From Bacteroidota bacterium (GTDB lineage: Bacteria > Bacteroidota > Rhodothermia > Rhodothermales > Salinibacteraceae): DNA of 56,488 nucleotides. A program made the translations under genes and the position numbers. The stretch is taken from the NCBI GenBank assembly GCA_009908945.1, contig JAAAOI010000191.1, positions 1 through 56,488 of the forward strand, written 5' to 3'. The notes beneath the pieces were generated by a model. The model did not search any database, was not told the DNA's origin, and saw nothing but the letters and a program-made list of their open reading frames with translations. Positions 21,565-30,493 of the stretch are shown piece by piece. The number at the start of each line of letters is the position of its first letter. Position 1 is the stretch's first letter.

Positions 21565-22662
21565 ATGCCCATGTCGGCTACTTTTTTGACTGGCTTTCCC
21601 GGCTTCCTCGGTGTCAGCATGGTCGAGCGCTTGCTTGGCCGCACCGACCCCGACGACACGATCCACTGCCTGGTGCAGGACCGCTTTCGCAAGCAGGCTG
21701 AGACCCGGACGCAGACGCTCCATGCCGCGCATCCGGACGGCGCCCGCATCCAACTGCACACGGGCGACATCACCCTGCCGGACCTGGGTCTTGGCCCCGG
21801 GCTGAGCGAGCTGCGGCCGGCCATCGAAGCGGTGTATCACTTTGCCGCGGTGTATGACCTGGGCGTGAGCCGCTCGCTCGGGCTAAAGGTGAATGTGGAT
21901 GGCACCCGCCATATGCTCGACTTTGCCGCTGGATGTCCTCACCTCGCACGCTTTCACTACGTGAGTACCTGCTACGTGAGCGGGCGGCACCCCGGGACCT
22001 TTACCGAGGACATGCTGCGCGAGGGGCAGGCGTTCAATAACTACTACGAGGAGACGAAATACTGGGCCGAGGTGGAAGCGCAGCGGCGTATGCGCGAGGG
22101 CCTCCCCGTTACCATCTACCGCCCTGCCGTCGTGGTCGGCGACTCAACCACCGGCGAGACGCAAAAGTATGACGGGCCGTACTACATCATGCGCTGGATG
22201 ATGCGGTGGAAGCACACGGCCCCCGTGCCAACAATCGGAAACCCGGATGACCACCGCCTCAACGTAGTGCCCCGGGACTTCGTGGTCGATGCGATGGATG
22301 CCCTCAGTCAGCATCCCGACGGCGAGGGGATGGTCTATCAGCTCAGCGACCCAAACCCGCCCACGGTGCGGCAGATGATTGCCTCCATGGGCCGGGCGAC
22401 GGGCCGCAACGTCCTGGCGATTCCCGTACCGGCGCGTCTTCTGAAGAAGGCCTTGCAGTCTGTAGGGCCGCTGCGCCGGTGGGTGCAGATCCCGCCCGAG
22501 GGCATCGACTATTTCAATCATCCTGCGACGTACCCGTCCGACCACACGCAGGCGCACCTCGAAGGCACAGAGATCCACTGCCCCGCCTTTAGCACCTACG
22601 TGCAAACACTGGTCGATTTTGTGAAGGCCCATCCCGATGTGGCAACGAAGGGTATGGTATGA
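21565..22662 (+). CDS. NAD-dependent epimerase / SDR-family oxidoreductase (thioester/acyl reductase-like)
   Basis: ATFLTGFPGFLGVSMVERLL (nucleotide-binding), FHYVSTCYVSG...FNNYYEETKYWAE (YxxxK), ITIYRPAVVVGDS-like core. Confidence 0.85.
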   Translation: MPMSATFLTGFPGFLGVSMVERLLGRTDPDDTIHCLVQDRFRKQAETRTQTLHAAHPDGARIQLHTGDITLPDLGLGPGLSELRPAIEAVYHFAAVYDLGVSRSLGLKVNVDGTRHMLDFAAGCPHLARFHYVSTCYVSGRHPGTFTEDMLREGQAFNNYYEETKYWAEVEAQRRMREGLPVTIYRPAVVVGDSTTGETQKYDGPYYIMRWMMRWKHTAPVPTIGNPDDHRLNVVPRDFVVDAMDALSQHPDGEGMVYQLSDPNPPTVRQMIASMGRATGRNVLAIPVPARLLKKALQSVGPLRRWVQIPPEGIDYFNHPATYPSDHTQAHLEGTEIHCPAFSTYVQTLVDFVKAHPDVATKGMV

Positions 22663-23615
22663 CAAAACCGTCGGGGCATACGGGGGCCGTGCCGCATACG
22701 GGAGCGGTGCCGCGCGCGCTCGTGGTGCTCAATCCGCATGCCGGCGGCGGGCGTAGCATCCGATTATGGCGACGCAAACACCATACGGTGGAAGCACTCG
22801 TAGGGGCGTACCGGTTACACCAAACCCCCAGCCCGTCCGCTGCCGAGCACCTTATCCGTCAGGCCCTGCGCCAGGGCACGCATACGGTGGTGTGTGTAGG
22901 CGGAGACGGGAGTATGCACGCCGCAGTAAACGGCTTCTTTGAACGGCAGACGCCGGTCAATCCAGCGGCCACGCTCGTCCCGCTGTTTGCAGGCACCGGG
23001 TGCGACCTCGCCCGCGCCCTGCGCCGCTTGTGGCCTCACGGTGGGGCGTCAGGTCATATCGATATTGGCCAGGTGACGTGCGTGGACGCTGCCGGCGCGC
23101 CCGTACAGCGCCACTTCGTCAACCTGGCCAGCGTCGGGCTTAGCGCCGACGTACTGGACCGGATGGCCCTGCCGTCCTTTCCGCGCATCCCCGGCGGTAC
23201 GCTTGCGTTTTTGGTCGCCATCCTGCAGGTGCTGCGGGGCTCGGCCTGCCCGCTACTCCATGTGTCGGTCGACGGCCACTCGCTCCCGCCTCACCGGACG
23301 CATTGCGTGGCCATCGGCAATGGCCACAGCTTTGCGGGGGGCCTCCGCATTACGCCCGATGCCCGGCTGAACGATGGAAGGCTGGACGTGACCTCGGTGG
23401 GTGATGCCTCTCCCCTCTGGCTGCTGCGTCATGCCCACCGGTTCTACCGCGGCACGCACCGGAATCTTCCCGGGATCTACCACGCCCGCGGCCGTCGCAT
23501 CACCCTCGAAAGCCCGGTGCCGGTGCGAATGGAGGCTGACGGCGAGCTCCTGGGCTGGCTTCCCGCTACCATCACCCTTCAGCCGGCGGCCCTGCGCGTG
23601 CAGCGCCTCGCCTGA
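22659..23615 (+). CDS. Diacylglycerol kinase / YegS-like lipid kinase
   Basis: VVLNPHAGGGR, VVCVGGDGSMHAAVNGF, VPLFAGTGCDLARAL; ATGA overlap with the upstream SDR gene. Confidence 0.9.
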   Translation: MTKPSGHTGAVPHTGAVPRALVVLNPHAGGGRSIRLWRRKHHTVEALVGAYRLHQTPSPSAAEHLIRQALRQGTHTVVCVGGDGSMHAAVNGFFERQTPVNPAATLVPLFAGTGCDLARALRRLWPHGGASGHIDIGQVTCVDAAGAPVQRHFVNLASVGLSADVLDRMALPSFPRIPGGTLAFLVAILQVLRGSACPLLHVSVDGHSLPPHRTHCVAIGNGHSFAGGLRITPDARLNDGRLDVTSVGDASPLWLLRHAHRFYRGTHRNLPGIYHARGRRITLESPVPVRMEADGELLGWLPATITLQPAALRVQRLA

Positions 23616-23693
23616 CGGCTGGACACTACCGCTGGCGTTGCGTAGCTTGCGTGCAACAGCTCCCGTCCCTATGCCACCCAACGCTCGCCCCTC

Positions 23694-24926
23694 ATGCATA
23701 TTACCATTCTGACGAACGAGTATCCCCCAAATACGTACGGCGGTGCCGGCGTGCACGTCGAGTACCTCACGCGCGAGTTGGCATCGCTGGAGGGCGGCAC
23801 CCATGAGGTCGAGGTGCTGGCGTTTGGGGAGCAACGCGTAACGGACGGCAACCTGAAGGTGCACGGCGTAGAGGTCCCGGCGGAACTCCCCGTGCAGGAT
23901 GCGCGGCACCGCAAGTTTATGGACACGATGGCGCGCGACCTGGAGATGGCCGGACGCGTGGCAGATACCGACATCGTGCACTGCCACACCTGGTACAGCC
24001 ACCTCGCCGGCTGCCTGGCCAAGCAGCTGTCCGGCGCCAAACTTGTGCTTACGACGCACTCCCTGGAGCCGCATCGGCCGTGGAAGGTGGAGCAACTGGG
24101 TACCGCCTACCACGCGAGCAGCTGGGTCGAACGCACCGCGTACGAGAATGCCGACGGAGTGGTGGCGGTCTCTTCGTCGATGGCCACCGACGTGCAATCG
24201 CTCTACGATGTGCCCGCCGCACGCGTCCGCCGGATCTACAACGGCATCGACCTGCAGCAGTACCAGCCCACATTGGATCCCGCCGTGCTCGTGAAGCACG
24301 ACGTCGACCCGGAGGAGCCCTTCGTGCTATTTGTCGGCCGCATCACGCGGCAGAAGGGCATCCTCCACCTGGTAAATGCCATTCAGCACCTGGAGCCAGG
24401 GACACAGGTCGTGCTTTGCGCCGGTGCACCGGATACCAAAGAGATTGCTGAAGAGATGGAGACGCTGGTGGCTGAGGCCCGGGAAGCCGGCACCCACCGC
24501 ATCATCTGGATCAATGAGATGCTTCCCAAGGATGAGGTGATTACCCTGTACAGCCATGCGGCGGTGTTCTGCTGCCCCTCCGTGTACGAACCGTTCGGGA
24601 TTATCAACCTGGAGGCCATGGCCTGTAAGACGCCGGTGGTGGCCTCGGCTGTAGGCGGCATTCCGGAGGTGGTCGTACCGGACGAGACCGGCCTGCTGGT
24701 AGCGTTCGATCCCGTCGGCAGCGGTGACTTCGAACCGGCCGACCCGCAAGCCTTCTCTCGGGCGTTGGCCGATGGCCTCAACGCGCTGCTGACGAACCCC
24801 GCCCGGCGCGAACAGATGGCCGCGGCCTCTCGCCAGCGCGTCGAGGAGCACTTCAGCTGGACGCGCATTGCTGAGCAGACCCTCGACTTCTACCGTGACC
24901 TCCTGGCCGGCGTCCCCGAGGCGTAG
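23694..24926 (+). CDS. GT4-family glycogen synthase / alpha-maltose-1-phosphate synthase-like glycosyltransferase
   Basis: MHITILTNEYPPNTYGGAGVHVEYLTRELA, VHCHTWYSHLAG, LFVGRITRQKGILHLV, CPSVYEPFGIINLEAMACKTPVVASAVGGIPEVV. Confidence 0.9.
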   Translation: MHITILTNEYPPNTYGGAGVHVEYLTRELASLEGGTHEVEVLAFGEQRVTDGNLKVHGVEVPAELPVQDARHRKFMDTMARDLEMAGRVADTDIVHCHTWYSHLAGCLAKQLSGAKLVLTTHSLEPHRPWKVEQLGTAYHASSWVERTAYENADGVVAVSSSMATDVQSLYDVPAARVRRIYNGIDLQQYQPTLDPAVLVKHDVDPEEPFVLFVGRITRQKGILHLVNAIQHLEPGTQVVLCAGAPDTKEIAEEMETLVAEAREAGTHRIIWINEMLPKDEVITLYSHAAVFCCPSVYEPFGIINLEAMACKTPVVASAVGGIPEVVVPDETGLLVAFDPVGSGDFEPADPQAFSRALADGLNALLTNPARREQMAAASRQRVEEHFSWTRIAEQTLDFYRDLLAGVPEA

Positions 24927-25014
24927 CCAGACAATCGGGGTACCGCGCGCTATCGGGGTATCCGAGTATCCCAGCTATCGCGCTACTGAGCTGTTGCGCT
25001 ACCGGGCTGTTGCG

Positions 25015-25302
25015 CTACAGGGCGATGACGCCCTCCACGTCGCCGGCTGATTTGTAGACGTTGACAATCTCCTCGCTCGACTCCATGCGGAGGCGGGCCG
25101 TGACGCTCACGTAGTTGCCCTTGCTGGAGTTACGGATACGCACGGGGTGGTTCCCAAACAGCGCTTTCAGCGCCTCCAACTCCGACGTGGCAGCAATGAA
25201 CTTGAAGGTGTACTGCGTGGGCCAGTCATTTTGGTCATCCAGCAGTTCACGAAAGTCGTCCCACCACGCTTCTCCCTTGGCTTGCGACGGTTGAATGTTC
25301 AT
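25015..25302 (-). CDS. DUF493 (YbeD-like) family protein
   Basis: MNIQPSQAKGEAWWDDFRELLDDQNDWPTQYTFKFIAATSELEALKALFG...VRIRNSSKGNYVSVTARLRMESSEEIVNVYKSAGDVEGVIAL. Confidence 0.8.
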   Translation of the reverse strand: MNIQPSQAKGEAWWDDFRELLDDQNDWPTQYTFKFIAATSELEALKALFGNHPVRIRNSSKGNYVSVTARLRMESSEEIVNVYKSAGDVEGVIAL

Positions 25303-25457
25303 TCCAGCAGCGATTGTAAGACCTGAAAGATTGCGAGCTCCTGTGCTTTTTCGAAGCCTGCACAGGCTTGTTGGGCGTCCTATATATACGCAAGCAGCGG
25401 CCACACGTTGCGCCTGACCGCTGCCCGAGAAACCATGCCAAACGGCCTGTAGCCCAC

Positions 25458-27194
25458 CTACTCAAGATGGTGGTAATCCAGGGTGTGGTTTTCTTGGAGC
25501 GCTTCTTTGACAGCTTCAGGGACCTCCGGTGCAGGCGTGGTGGAAAGCGTTAGCCCGTCGGCCGTCTTGTGTACGCAGATGTTGCGCTGCCAGGCCGGAT
25601 CGGTGTCCGGATGGTCGTCCCGATAGTGCGCGCCGCGCGACTCGGTGCGCTCCAGCGCGCTGCGCAGGATGGCCTCGCCTGCGTCCAGCATGCAGTGGAC
25701 GTTGCGGCCCTGCTCAAAGGCAAATGACGTCATGTCCCCATCAACCCGCATGGTAGCGGCCTGCTTCCGGATCGTGCCAAGCGCAGCAAGCCCGCTCAGC
25801 AGGTCTTCCTCGCGCCGCACGATGCCGCCGGCGTTCCACATGACCTCACGAATCTGCTCGTTCAGGGCGTCAGGCGTCGGCCCCTCTGTACGCTCCATCG
25901 GTGCCGCGAGCTCGGCCGCATGTGCATCCACCGCCTGCTCGGGCACGGGCCGCAGCGGATGTTCGGCGAGCGCGTCGACCAGGTGTGCTCCGACCACCTT
26001 GCCGAACACGAAGATTTCGGCGAGGGAGTTGCCGCCCAGGCGGTTGGCGCCATGGACACCGGAGGTCGCTTCCCCTACGGCATACAGGCCGGGCACGTCG
26101 GTCGCGCCCGTGCTGAAGTCAACGGCGACGCCACCCATCGCGTAGTGCGCCGTGGGGGCTACCTCCATGGGCTCCTCGGTGATGTCCACCCCGTCTTCCA
26201 GGTGAATCTCGTACATGCGGGGTAGCCGTTCCTTGATGAAGTCGGCGTCGCGGTGCGAGATGTCGAGCAAGACGCCGCCGCGTTCGGTGCCGCGGCCTTC
26301 CTGTATTTCGCGGTAGTTGGCCCGTGCCACTACATCGCGCGCGTCCAGCTCCATCTGGTCGGGAGAATACCGCTCCATGAAGCGCTCCCCTTCCGTGTTG
26401 AAGAGGCGCCCACCTTCCCCACGGACTGCTTCGGTCACCAGGTGCCCGGCTTCTTCCTCAGGCCAGGCCCGCCCGGTCGGATGGAACTGCACCATCTCCA
26501 TGTCGCGCAGCGTGGCGCCGGCATCCAGCGCCAGGGCTTGCGCGTCGCCCGTGTTCTCATCGGGACGCGAGGAGCTGCGCTTGTACACGGAGGTGTGCCC
26601 CCCTGCGGCCAACACCACGGCACGTGCCCGAAGGACAGCCAGCTGCCCGGTGTCCAGGTCCACCCCCATCGCGCCAACTACTCCCGTATCGTCTCTCAGG
26701 AGCTTGGTGACGTAGATATTCTGACGGTACGGTACGCCCAGGCGCTTCGCCTCATTGATGGACGCGGTGAGCACCGCCTTGCCCGTCTGGTCGCCCACAA
26801 AGCACGTGCGGCGAAACGACTGCGCGCCGAAATAGCGCTGGTTGATGCGCCCATTCTCAGCTTTGTTGAAGTCTGCTCCCCATTCGTCCAGCTCCAGCAC
26901 GCGGTACGGCGCTTCGCGACACAGCGTGAGCACGGCTTCCGGTTGGTTCAGAAAGTGGCCCTCTTTCAGCGTATCTGCCGCGTGGATGTCCCACCGGTCG
27001 TCGGGGTCCAGTGTGCCCAGTGAGGCATTGATGCCGCCAGCTGCCCAGATGGTATGGGCGTCGCCGTGCGCACGCTTGCCGAGCACCAGGCAGTCAATCC
27101 CGTGTCGGGCCAGTTCAATACTGGCGCGGACGCCGGCTCCTCCGGCGCCAATGATGAGTACATCGGTCGTGATTTCTTCTATGGTCGAGCCCAT
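25458..27194 (-). CDS. FAD-dependent oxidoreductase, succinate dehydrogenase/fumarate reductase flavoprotein or L-aspartate oxidase-like
   Basis: DVLIIGAGGAGVRASIELARHGIDCLVLGKR...AAGGINASLG...MEMVQFHPTGRAWPEEEAGHLVTEAVRGEGG...APTAHYAMGGVAVD...GLYAVGEATSGVHGANRLGGNSL. Confidence 0.9.
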   Translation of the reverse strand: MGSTIEEITTDVLIIGAGGAGVRASIELARHGIDCLVLGKRAHGDAHTIWAAGGINASLGTLDPDDRWDIHAADTLKEGHFLNQPEAVLTLCREAPYRVLELDEWGADFNKAENGRINQRYFGAQSFRRTCFVGDQTGKAVLTASINEAKRLGVPYRQNIYVTKLLRDDTGVVGAMGVDLDTGQLAVLRARAVVLAAGGHTSVYKRSSSRPDENTGDAQALALDAGATLRDMEMVQFHPTGRAWPEEEAGHLVTEAVRGEGGRLFNTEGERFMERYSPDQMELDARDVVARANYREIQEGRGTERGGVLLDISHRDADFIKERLPRMYEIHLEDGVDITEEPMEVAPTAHYAMGGVAVDFSTGATDVPGLYAVGEATSGVHGANRLGGNSLAEIFVFGKVVGAHLVDALAEHPLRPVPEQAVDAHAAELAAPMERTEGPTPDALNEQIREVMWNAGGIVRREEDLLSGLAALGTIRKQAATMRVDGDMTSFAFEQGRNVHCMLDAGEAILRSALERTESRGAHYRDDHPDTDPAWQRNICVHKTADGLTLSTTPAPEVPEAVKEALQENHTLDYHHLE

Positions 27195-27487
27195 GGTGCA
27201 GTAGCCGTGTGTGATACAGCATTGGTTGGTACAACGTGAAGCATGACGGTAGGTTGGCTTGTCATGACAACCACGTGTACCTGTGCTCCAAGACCGGGTT
27301 TTCTTGGAATCGTAGCGGAGGTGTTATCTATGGGTTATGCCGTGAGGACACGGCCATGTACCCGTCGCTCATCATAGCGCTGCCGTTGGTACTCGCCCGG
27401 CATGTGTGTACAAAATACGTACGGACAGGAACGTTCGCGTAGAGAAGCGCATTGGCGAGCTATATTTTTTCGACCGTACATTTTCGG

Positions 27488-27821
27488 ATGCCTGGGTCTC
27501 GCAAAACATACGCTGCGTTGCTGGTCGCCGTCTTTGTTTTCGGCGGGTTGCTGGGGCCCACGTTTCACTTCGTTTCTCATGCGGTGGGGGCAGACCATCA
27601 CACCGACAGCGCCCCGTGGCATGAAGGCCCACTCGCAATGGACGCCCAGGCTGACCCCTCGGCCTGTGATCTCTGTGACTTTCGCGTCATGGCGGCATCG
27701 GTGGGGAGTAGCAGATGGTACACTTCTCCTCCTGGTGACGCCCGCGCTGAAGGCACCTGCCGCACCTCACCTCGCTTCTTTCGCCCGCTCGCTCTCCCGC
27801 GCCCCCCCGGCACAGGGCTGA
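27488..27821 (+). pseudogene. Small two-Cys membrane protein resembling DUF2946-type proteins, interrupted by an apparent one-base frameshift
   Basis: Frame 1 MPGSRKTYAALLVAVFVFGGLLGPTFHFVSHAVGADHH...ACDLCDFRVMAASV joins in the next frame [37 protein letters not shown] if one base is skipped at the GGGG run 27703-27706. Family call is inference. Confidence 0.5.
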
Positions 27822-27971
27822 GCACGCACAGGAGGACTCCCCGTACCCCACCGCGGGTGCGACGACCGTTGCCCTCCTGCGTTTTTGTACGAGCAGCCGC
27901 CCTGGGGTTGCTCTACCGATGCCGGTCATTCGTCCGGCACTCCGTAATGGGTTGATGACGAAGGCAGACGT

Positions 27972-30305
27972 ATGGTGTGGCAGATATTTTGTAGATGCAT
28001 TGCCGTGAGCGTGCTGGGGCTGCTCCTACCACAGGCGGTAGCTGCGCAAGACACGGGACGAATCATTGGCCAGATTGTGGAGGCTACCTCAGGGGCCCCC
28101 CTGCCCGGCGCAAGTGTCGCACTTCGGGCTACGAACCGAGGCCAGGCCACGGATACCGATGGGCGCTTTTCGTTTGAGCGCCTCTCGCCGGGCACCTACA
28201 CCTTACGCGTCAGCTTTGTCAGCTTCGCCTCACGATCCCGAGAGCTCACCGTGGAGGCCGGTGAAACGACAACCGTTACCCTGGCCCTATCCCCTACGGC
28301 GCTGGATTTACCTGACGTTGTGGTGACCGACAGCCGGCGTCCTCGGGCAGCAGCAGAGGTATACCGTCCCACGTCGGTGGTGACGGGTCCTGAGCTCCAG
28401 CGCCGGCTCTCCAGTTCCGTGCCGGCGACCCTCAACCGGGTGCCCGGGTTCTCGGCGCAGTACAACGGGCCCGGCGCTACCCGGCCCAGCATTCGCGGAA
28501 TGGGTGGCGACCGCGTATTGATGCTGGAAGACGGCCAGCGTACGGGTGACTTGTACCAGACCACCGCCGATCACGGTGTGATGGTGGAGCCGCTCACGGC
28601 CGAGCGCATGGAGGTCATTCGGGGCCCTGCCGGGCTGCTGTACAGCGCGCAGGCGCTGGGCGGCGTGGTGAACGTCATCCGCAACGACATTCCGCGAGCG
28701 CAGCCTGCCCAGCTTACCGGCACCTTCTCCAGCCAGCTTGCGTCCATGAACAACGGCCGGGCTGCCGGGCTGACCGTTACCGGACCCGCCGGTCCGCTGG
28801 CCCTTCGCGCGGAGCTCTCCGGGCGCGGCGCAGAAGATACGCGCACCCCCCAAGGAGACCTCCCTTCTACCGGGCTGACCACGTACAATGGGAGCCTCGG
28901 CGCGAGCTACTTGCCGTCGTGGGGTCTCGTGGGCGCGTCGTATCGCTTCTATGACAATGTGTATGGCGTCCCTGGCGAGTTCAATGGCGAGCTCATCGAG
29001 GGCGGCCACCCCGGTGGCGTCGACATCGAAGCCACGCGGCAGGTAGGACGCTTTCGGGCGGCGTATGCGCAGCGCCTGTGGGTGTTCAGCACCATCGAGC
29101 TTGACGCCAACCTGACGCGCTACGAGCACGATGAGATCGAGCTCCGGCGCGATGGGCAGGCTGACATCCTGGGAACGCGCTTTCGGCAGACGAGCGGCGA
29201 GGTCAACCTGGTCGCGCGTCACCAGCATGACCTACGCGACCTTCGCACCGAGGGCGTCGTGGGGGTCTCCTACACCGGCCGGTCGCTGGGGGCCGGCGGG
29301 CTCTCGCCCGGCACACGGTCTGGGGACACCTGGAATGTGGCGGCGTACGGCTATGAAGATCTGAACCTGTCGCCACTGCGCCTCCAGGTCGGGGCGCGGG
29401 TCGATATTCAACGCCGTACCCCCCGCTCGCAGGCTGACATCCGCGTGCGCTCAAGCGAGGGCGAACGCATCACCAAGCCCGTCACCGAGCGTTCATTCGC
29501 CGGGTTCTCCGGCTCGGTTGCGGCCCTCTACGATGTGGCGCCTGCCTGGACGCTCGGCGCGCGCATCGCCCGCTCCTACCGTGCACCAGGCCTCGAGGAG
29601 CTGTACTCCGATGGCCCGCACCTGGCTGACTTTTCGTACGACATCGGCGATCCGTCTCTCGATCCTGAAACGGGCCTCGGGCTGGATATCTTTCTGCGAA
29701 CAGATTACGGGCGCTTTCGGAGCGAACTGACGGGCTTCTTTAACCGCGTGGCGGGCTACATTTTTACGCGAAACACCGGCCTTACCGTTCTGATCGATCG
29801 CACGGGAGACTTTGGCCGCGTGACGCCCGTGTTCGAAAACACCGGCCGGGACGCCGACTTCTGGGGCGCGGAGGGCAGTGCACAGATTGAGGTGCTCCCC
29901 TCGCTTGTGGTAGATGCTACCGCAAGCTACGTGCGAGCCACCCAACGGATGGCCGATAACCCACTGCCGCGTATCCCGCCGTTGCATGGAAGCGCTGAGG
30001 TACGCTACGTGGGCCCTCGCGTCTTTGGCTCCGTTGGGATGGACGCAGCGGCCGCTCAGCGGCGCGTCCCCCATCCCGTCACCGTCGGTGGGACCGAACG
30101 CCGCCCCGAGCAGCCAACGGACGGATACCACACCGCCTATGCTGAGCTTGGCCTCCGCCTCACGACTCGTGGGACGTTCCATCGCCTGAGCCTCCGGGGA
30201 CGCAACATCACGGACGCAACGTGGCGAAACCACACGTCTCGCATAAAAGACGTCGCCCCACAGCCCGGACGCAATCTCGTCCTCACCTACCGCGTCGAGT
30301 TCTGA
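27972..30305 (+). CDS. TonB-dependent receptor, ZnuD-like candidate metal receptor
   Basis: CarboxypepD_reg GRIIGQIVEATSGAPLPGASVALR, plug domain ATRPSIRGMGGDRVLMLEDGQRTGDLYQTTADHGVMVEPLTAERMEVIRGPAGLLYSAQALGGVVNVI, barrel motif YRAPGLEELYSDGPHLADFSYDIGDPSLDPETGLGLDIFLR. Confidence 0.85.
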   Translation: MVWQIFCRCIAVSVLGLLLPQAVAAQDTGRIIGQIVEATSGAPLPGASVALRATNRGQATDTDGRFSFERLSPGTYTLRVSFVSFASRSRELTVEAGETTTVTLALSPTALDLPDVVVTDSRRPRAAAEVYRPTSVVTGPELQRRLSSSVPATLNRVPGFSAQYNGPGATRPSIRGMGGDRVLMLEDGQRTGDLYQTTADHGVMVEPLTAERMEVIRGPAGLLYSAQALGGVVNVIRNDIPRAQPAQLTGTFSSQLASMNNGRAAGLTVTGPAGPLALRAELSGRGAEDTRTPQGDLPSTGLTTYNGSLGASYLPSWGLVGASYRFYDNVYGVPGEFNGELIEGGHPGGVDIEATRQVGRFRAAYAQRLWVFSTIELDANLTRYEHDEIELRRDGQADILGTRFRQTSGEVNLVARHQHDLRDLRTEGVVGVSYTGRSLGAGGLSPGTRSGDTWNVAAYGYEDLNLSPLRLQVGARVDIQRRTPRSQADIRVRSSEGERITKPVTERSFAGFSGSVAALYDVAPAWTLGARIARSYRAPGLEELYSDGPHLADFSYDIGDPSLDPETGLGLDIFLRTDYGRFRSELTGFFNRVAGYIFTRNTGLTVLIDRTGDFGRVTPVFENTGRDADFWGAEGSAQIEVLPSLVVDATASYVRATQRMADNPLPRIPPLHGSAEVRYVGPRVFGSVGMDAAAAQRRVPHPVTVGGTERRPEQPTDGYHTAYAELGLRLTTRGTFHRLSLRGRNITDATWRNHTSRIKDVAPQPGRNLVLTYRVEF

Positions 30306-30493
30306 CGCACGCTCTCCTCCACCCTTGCTGAACCACAACCACTGACCCGCTCGACAACGTCTGCCCTACAATGTCTGCAGGCATACGCCTCACGACCCAC
30401 AGGCAGGAAAGGTACCCCCACGTTCACTCTTCATCACAAGCTACCCTACATCACCTTATGCTCCATCGACTCATGCTACACGACTCAAGCATC

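Noticed and set aside
28308-29228. 306-aa minus-strand ORF opposite the ZnuD-like receptor
   Set aside because: Shadow ORF; the plus strand has continuous receptor motifs.
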